From NCBI GenBank assembly GCA_946538445.1, contig CAMNGO010000151.1, forward strand, positions 1-5,294: DNA of 5,294 nt, written 5' to 3'. Under the pieces are notes generated by a model, which was given only the letters and a program-made list of their open reading frames with translations, did not search any database and was not told the DNA's origin. The translations under genes and the position numbers were made by a program. The number at the start of each line of letters is the position of its first letter. Position 1 is the first letter of the stretch. The stretch comes from an uncultured Lachnospiraceae bacterium (GTDB lineage Bacteria; Bacillota; Clostridia; Lachnospirales; Lachnospiraceae). Shown here piece after piece: positions 4,450-5,294 of this stretch.

Positions 4450-5294
4450 ATGAAAAAATACTTGCAGAATAAGATAATTGTGGATATTGGGTTTGAACTG
4501 CTGGGAAATATCCTGATTGCCGCAGGAACTTATAATGTGGCGGTTGCTTCCGAATTTCCTCTCAGTGGTTTTAACGGGATTGCCATGGTTTTCTACCGAC
4601 TCTTTCATTTCCCCATCGGTATGACGGTCTTGATATTAAACCTTATCCCTGCCCTGCTGTGCCTGAAAATAATCGGAAAGGCTTTTGTATTTAAAACATT
4701 CCGGTGTATGATCATGGCCACGGTGCTGATCGACTATGTCGCACCGCTTTTCCCGGTTTACACAGGTGACCGTATTATCGCGGCTATTGTTACAGGCACA
4801 CTGTTCGGACTAGGGTATGCCCTGATCTACATCCGTGGGTCCTCCACAGGGGGAAGTGATTTCATATTGATCCTGATCAAGTCTTATTTTCCCCATATAA
4901 AGCCCGGTACCATCTCATTTTTTCTGGATTTTGGCGTCGTTGTGACAACCGGATTGATCTTTAGAGATGTGGATGGGATATTTCTGGGAATTATGATCAA
5001 TTACCTTATGGCATATGTCATTGACCGCATGATTATCGGCATGAATTCCGGCACGGTGGCCCTGGTGGTGACGGATTATGGCAAAGAAGTGGCTGACTGT
5101 GCCAGCAAGGTTTCCAACAGGGGCTCCACCATCTTCCGGGCAGAGGGAGGCTACAGCGGAGACCCTAGAGATGTGGTTATGGTTGCAGGAAGTAATCGGG
5201 ATATCTATAAGCTGCGTAAGGCTGTCAAGAAGGTGGATCCCCGTTCTTTCGTGATTATCATAATAGGCGTCACCGTATTCATAGCCGGTAATTA
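4450..5294 (+). CDS. YitT-family (DUF161/DUF2179) membrane protein, 3'-truncated
   Basis: An open frame of 281 codons runs off the right edge without a stop. AGGAGG at 4438-4443 is 6 bases before the ATG. The first two thirds are multi-pass membrane protein: hydrophobic segments lie at about 10-33, 57-75, 85-103, 109-128, 155-171 and 176-196. YitT-family motifs are seen: SGFNGIAMV (39-47) with a following PxG (55-57), and GSSTGGSDFI (130-139). Residues about 197-272 are the soluble C-terminal DUF2179 domain, including GSTIFRAEGGYSG (225-237) and a VDPRSFVII strand (262-270). The family is widespread in Firmicutes and its transport substrate is not established, so no function is assigned. The extreme C-terminus (TVFIAGN, 275-281) departs from the HEVLGEGF-like ending usual in the family. 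Few residues are probably missing. Expression may depend on read-through of the terminator in its leader. Confidence 0.93.
   Translation, partial: MKKYLQNKIIVDIGFELLGNILIAAGTYNVAVASEFPLSGFNGIAMVFYRLFHFPIGMTVLILNLIPALLCLKIIGKAFVFKTFRCMIMATVLIDYVAPLFPVYTGDRIIAAIVTGTLFGLGYALIYIRGSSTGGSDFILILIKSYFPHIKPGTISFFLDFGVVVTTGLIFRDVDGIFLGIMINYLMAYVIDRMIIGMNSGTVALVVTDYGKEVADCASKVSNRGSTIFRAEGGYSGDPRDVVMVAGSNRDIYKLRKAVKKVDPRSFVIIIIGVTVFIAGN

Noticed and set aside
4415..4453. 12-codon frame starting inside the YitT-leader terminator and overlapping the YitT start codon
   Set aside because: It starts in the terminator stem, has no ribosome binding site, and the overlap is probably chance.
4384..4608. Minus-strand open frame of 74 codons over the YitT start region
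   Set aside because: It overlaps the terminator hairpin and the YitT gene antisense, resembles nothing, and has no support as a gene.

Overview
The window looks like chromosomal DNA from an anaerobic, low-to-mid GC Gram-positive bacterium of the Clostridia, most likely a Lachnospiraceae-like gut or rumen organism. The grounds are strong AGGAGG-type ribosome binding sites, consensus sigma-A promoters, U-tailed intrinsic terminators, a Gram-positive style lipoprotein, a YitT-family protein, and superoxide reductase, an enzyme typical of anaerobes. The taxonomic placement is inference from style, not from a marker gene. All genes lie on the + strand.

Layout. Positions 1-573 hold the 3' part of an OppF/DppF-type peptide-transporter ATPase. 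It is followed at 582-905 by a small, probably co-translated protein with one C-terminal membrane segment. A consensus promoter (916-944) containing a palindrome drives a class I desulfoferrodoxin (superoxide reductase, 1004-1375), which ends at a strong terminator (1408-1443). The next promoter starts inside that terminator's T-tract (1442-1470) and leads, after a long AT-rich leader, to a lipoprotein of unknown function (1623-2600). A TTGAAA/extended TATAAT promoter (2646-2674) drives a 513-residue flavoprotein (2748-4289). The last interval (4290-4449) is a structured leader: a UUCG-capped hairpin, a short segment that could compete with the terminator stem, and a perfect 17-bp terminator hairpin ending just before the Shine-Dalgarno of a YitT-family membrane protein (4450 to the window end, truncated).

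How it fits together. Desulfoferrodoxin reduces superoxide to peroxide. The flavoprotein joins a thioredoxin-reductase-like body to an AhpF-type tandem thioredoxin-fold domain, so it is built to pass electrons to a peroxiredoxin or another disulfide partner. Together they suggest an oxidative-stress neighbourhood, although each gene has its own promoter and no peroxiredoxin is visible here.

The most unusual items are the flavoprotein and the leader before the YitT gene. In the flavoprotein the AhpF-type domain is at the C-terminus rather than the N-terminus, the pyridine-nucleotide motif is degenerate, and the linker carries a Cys-X-Cys. The leader has the layout of a transcription attenuator or unassigned riboregulator, and I could not match it to a known riboswitch class by eye.
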